DNA of 64,000 bases from Theileria orientalis strain Shintoku (Eukaryota; Apicomplexa; Aconoidasida; Piroplasmida; Theileriidae): NCBI RefSeq assembly GCF_000740895.1, contig NC_025262.1:1046001-1110000 (forward strand), read 5' to 3'. The position numbers were made by a program, and so were the translations under genes. Positions 62,389 to 64,000 of the stretch are shown piece by piece (positions within the stretch are counted from its first letter, which is position 1; each line of letters begins with the position of its first letter). The notes below the pieces were generated by a model. It was not told the origin of the DNA. It was given only the letters and a program-made list of their open reading frames with translations, and searched no databases.

Positions 62389-64000
62389 TTCCTACTTCTG
62401 AACCATTTTATGAATATTATTATTGCCATTGATATAAGACCGACGTATCCAGATAAAAAAATCAAATATAGACCGGCCTTGTAATTCTTGAAAATATCGA
62501 CAACAATTCCCGGAACAACGGTTCCCATCATAAATCCCAGAACCTGATATTGGCACATAAAGAATGATGCCCCGGCCGGTTTCAGATTATGAGGTAAATA
62601 AGAAACCGAGGAAAGAGTTAATGGTGGAACCAAAGCAGCTCCGAAAAATAGAATTACCGCGATACAGACGGCAAAAGCCATTGGGGTTTGCAAATAAATT
62701 AAAACTACTCCAGAAAAACAGGAAATAGTTCCCCAAACAAATACAGTACAATCAACGAACAAAGGATGCAGTGGATAATGGTATACTAGTTGATCTATGA
62801 TATAGGATCCACTAACTATACCCAATACGGGACCGGCAAGAGTCTCTATTGAAAAAATTAAATGAACAGCCCTTTCTTTCACTTTTAAATTTGATATTGC
62901 GACTTTGGTCATCCAAAAATGAATGCCGAAAACTTCAAAATAAACAGATGAAATGGCCAAGCAGGTAAGCATGAACACATCTTGTTTGACCAATAAAGCA
63001 AACTTTGTCCAAACAGAAAGTTTTTTAATTTGTACAATTTCATTGTAAAGTTTCACGTTGTTTAAGAAACACTTACTGCATTTGGAGTATTCGAATTTAT
63101 TTATTGGATTTTCGATATTCGAATAAATACGTGACACTTCATTGTAACAAAGTGATGAATCCTTAGTTGCAATTATATTGAGACTCTGACAGCGCTTTAA
63201 ATTAAACTCTACATTGCTTGAAGCTAGTTGATTAAAATATGAAATAGGTTCACCCATATTGGAATCTTTGCATACAACATCAACATTTTTATCCGTTTTA
63301 TCCTTATACTTCAAATCCTTCTTAGCATTGGATTGTGTGTTTTCATTGTGAATAACAGCCCCTGATTCCTTCCTATTGGAAAGAATATAATTTGAAACAG
63401 GCGAATTATCGTCATTTTCTGAAATTACTGCTAATTTGGAGCCATTTAAATCGGGTTTAGCCATTTCTTGATTTTCACAGGTACATAAGTCAAAGTTAAC
63501 GATATCATCTCTTGAAGCGTCAAAATTTACGAATTCAGCAGGAAGAAATAGAAACAATATTATTAAAACTAGCTCACAAATAATTTGCGTAAGAATGCTA
63601 TATCTCCACCCGAATCTTCCTGTGTGTAAAAATATGGAGGTCATTACATATCCAAACGTCATTCCCACAACTATGCCCCCTTGTATAATGGACATCCATA
63701 AATTCCTGTGATTAGGTGGTGCAAATGTGTCAACCCATAGCGGATAGTAAGTAAAATATAATGCCTGTGTTACACCGATACAAAATTTTGCCACGAAAAA
63801 CATGTATTTGTTGACCGACAATCCAAAGGCACCCAAGGCAACAATATTGAAAAATATACTGATGATTAGCGATGTTTTGCTACTGTAATTAGAGAGAATG
63901 TGTGACAATAATGGTGAAAGAAAAAAGTATCCCAAATGAGGAAGTGCTCCCATGGCACCTAGTTCGGTACTCTTGAAGTTATATGGTTTTTGTATAGTGT
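62337..64000 (-). CDS. MFS transporter, array gene 5 (N-terminus off the window)
   Basis: The frame is open from the window edge to 62337, about 554 codons; the N-terminus is missing. The first residues seen are the end of an IQKPYNF segment, then STELGAMGALPHLGYFF. Further motifs: FAPPNHRNLWMSIIQ, FGWRYSILTQ. The loop starts NFDLCTCENQEMAKP and continues as in gene 3 up to VDVVCKDSN; the KCSKCFLNNVKLYNEI segment also matches gene 3. The C-terminal tail KKYGMNPKNSFSIKP is shared with gene 4. The ATG at 63953 is internal and should not be used as the start, because it would drop the first helix. Substrate unknown. Confidence 0.87.
   Translation of the reverse strand, partial: TIQKPYNFKSTELGAMGALPHLGYFFLSPLLSHILSNYSSKTSLIISIFFNIVALGAFGLSVNKYMFFVAKFCIGVTQALYFTYYPLWVDTFAPPNHRNLWMSIIQGGIVVGMTFGYVMTSIFLHTGRFGWRYSILTQIICELVLIILFLFLPAEFVNFDASRDDIVNFDLCTCENQEMAKPDLNGSKLAVISENDDNSPVSNYILSNRKESGAVIHNENTQSNAKKDLKYKDKTDKNVDVVCKDSNMGEPISYFNQLASSNVEFNLKRCQSLNIIATKDSSLCYNEVSRIYSNIENPINKFEYSKCSKCFLNNVKLYNEIVQIKKLSVWTKFALLVKQDVFMLTCLAISSVYFEVFGIHFWMTKVAISNLKVKERAVHLIFSIETLAGPVLGIVSGSYIIDQLVYHYPLHPLFVDCTVFVWGTISCFSGVVLIYLQTPMAFAVCIAVILFFGAALVPPLTLSSVSYLPHNLKPAGASFFMCQYQVLGFMMGTVVPGIVVDIFKNYKAGLYLIFLSGYVGLISMAIIIFIKWFRSRKAKKYGMNPKNSFSIKP

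Noticed and set aside
62337..63953. A complete 538-residue gene starting at 63953
   Set aside because: The frame stays open to the window edge and the family needs an N-terminal helix before this Met. The gene is partial.
1..64000. tRNA, rRNA, transposon or bacterial operon
   Set aside because: No cloverleaf-like or rRNA-like sequence was seen by eye, no terminal inverted repeats or transposase was found, and frequent introns exclude a bacterial source.

Overview
The window looks like a stretch of a piroplasm (Theileria-type) nuclear chromosome. The genes are eukaryotic, closely packed and on both strands. Many are cut by very short introns (about 24 to 100 nt, with GT...AG ends, often splitting a codon as G|gt...ag|G). 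They include an apicoplast-pathway enzyme (IspF), tandem folate/biopterin-type transporters, a cathepsin C-type protease, and asparagine-rich inserts inside large proteins. Base composition swings from fairly G/C-rich coding sequence (about 4.7-16, 20-22 and 42-43.5 kb) to very A/T-rich sequence (57-64 kb). The genus is inferred; the species is not established. A T. orientalis-like genome would fit the composition.

Layout. 1-9.6 kb: a large unidentified coiled-coil protein (minus, C-terminus outside the window), NAD kinase, IspF, a small CxxC protein, a 10-exon Nse3/MAGE-type SMC5/6 subunit and an ABHD17-like hydrolase. 9.9-15.5 kb: a giant single-exon protein, probably Orc3-like. 15.8-22.5 kb: a CoA-type mitochondrial carrier, two or three unidentified small genes, a cathepsin C-type dipeptidyl peptidase and a small membrane protein. 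22.7-31.3 kb: a helical-repeat protein and a giant RIC1-like protein. 31.6-37.3 kb: VPS4, a PHAX-like RNA-export protein overlapping it, cyclophilin PPIL3 and SEC12. 37.7-41 kb: a tandem pair of folate/biopterin-type transporters. 41.9-52.8 kb: a DUF676 lipase, glucose-6-phosphate isomerase, a secreted protein that may carry a FAINT domain, TSR2, PIG-U, an ERD2-type KDEL receptor and the GID-complex E3 subunit MAEA. 53.3-64 kb: five tandem intronless major facilitator transporters, the fifth cut by the window edge.

Most genes are single-copy housekeeping genes with no operon logic, but several serve the secretory pathway (SEC12, RIC1-like, ERD2, PIG-U, VPS4). The most unusual region is the transporter array. 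Its members share nearly identical blocks in a patchwork: genes 3 and 4 share their N-terminus and upstream spacer, genes 4 and 5 their C-terminal tail, genes 1 and 4 one cytosolic loop, and genes 3 and 5 another. This points to repeated gene conversion or unequal exchange. A second surprise is the PHAX-like gene, whose reading frame runs 74 nt into the start of VPS4 in another frame.

Exon joins were worked out by hand from splice consensus, reading frame and family similarity. No alignment, RNA data or database search was available. I saw no rRNA, tRNA, CRISPR or transposon.
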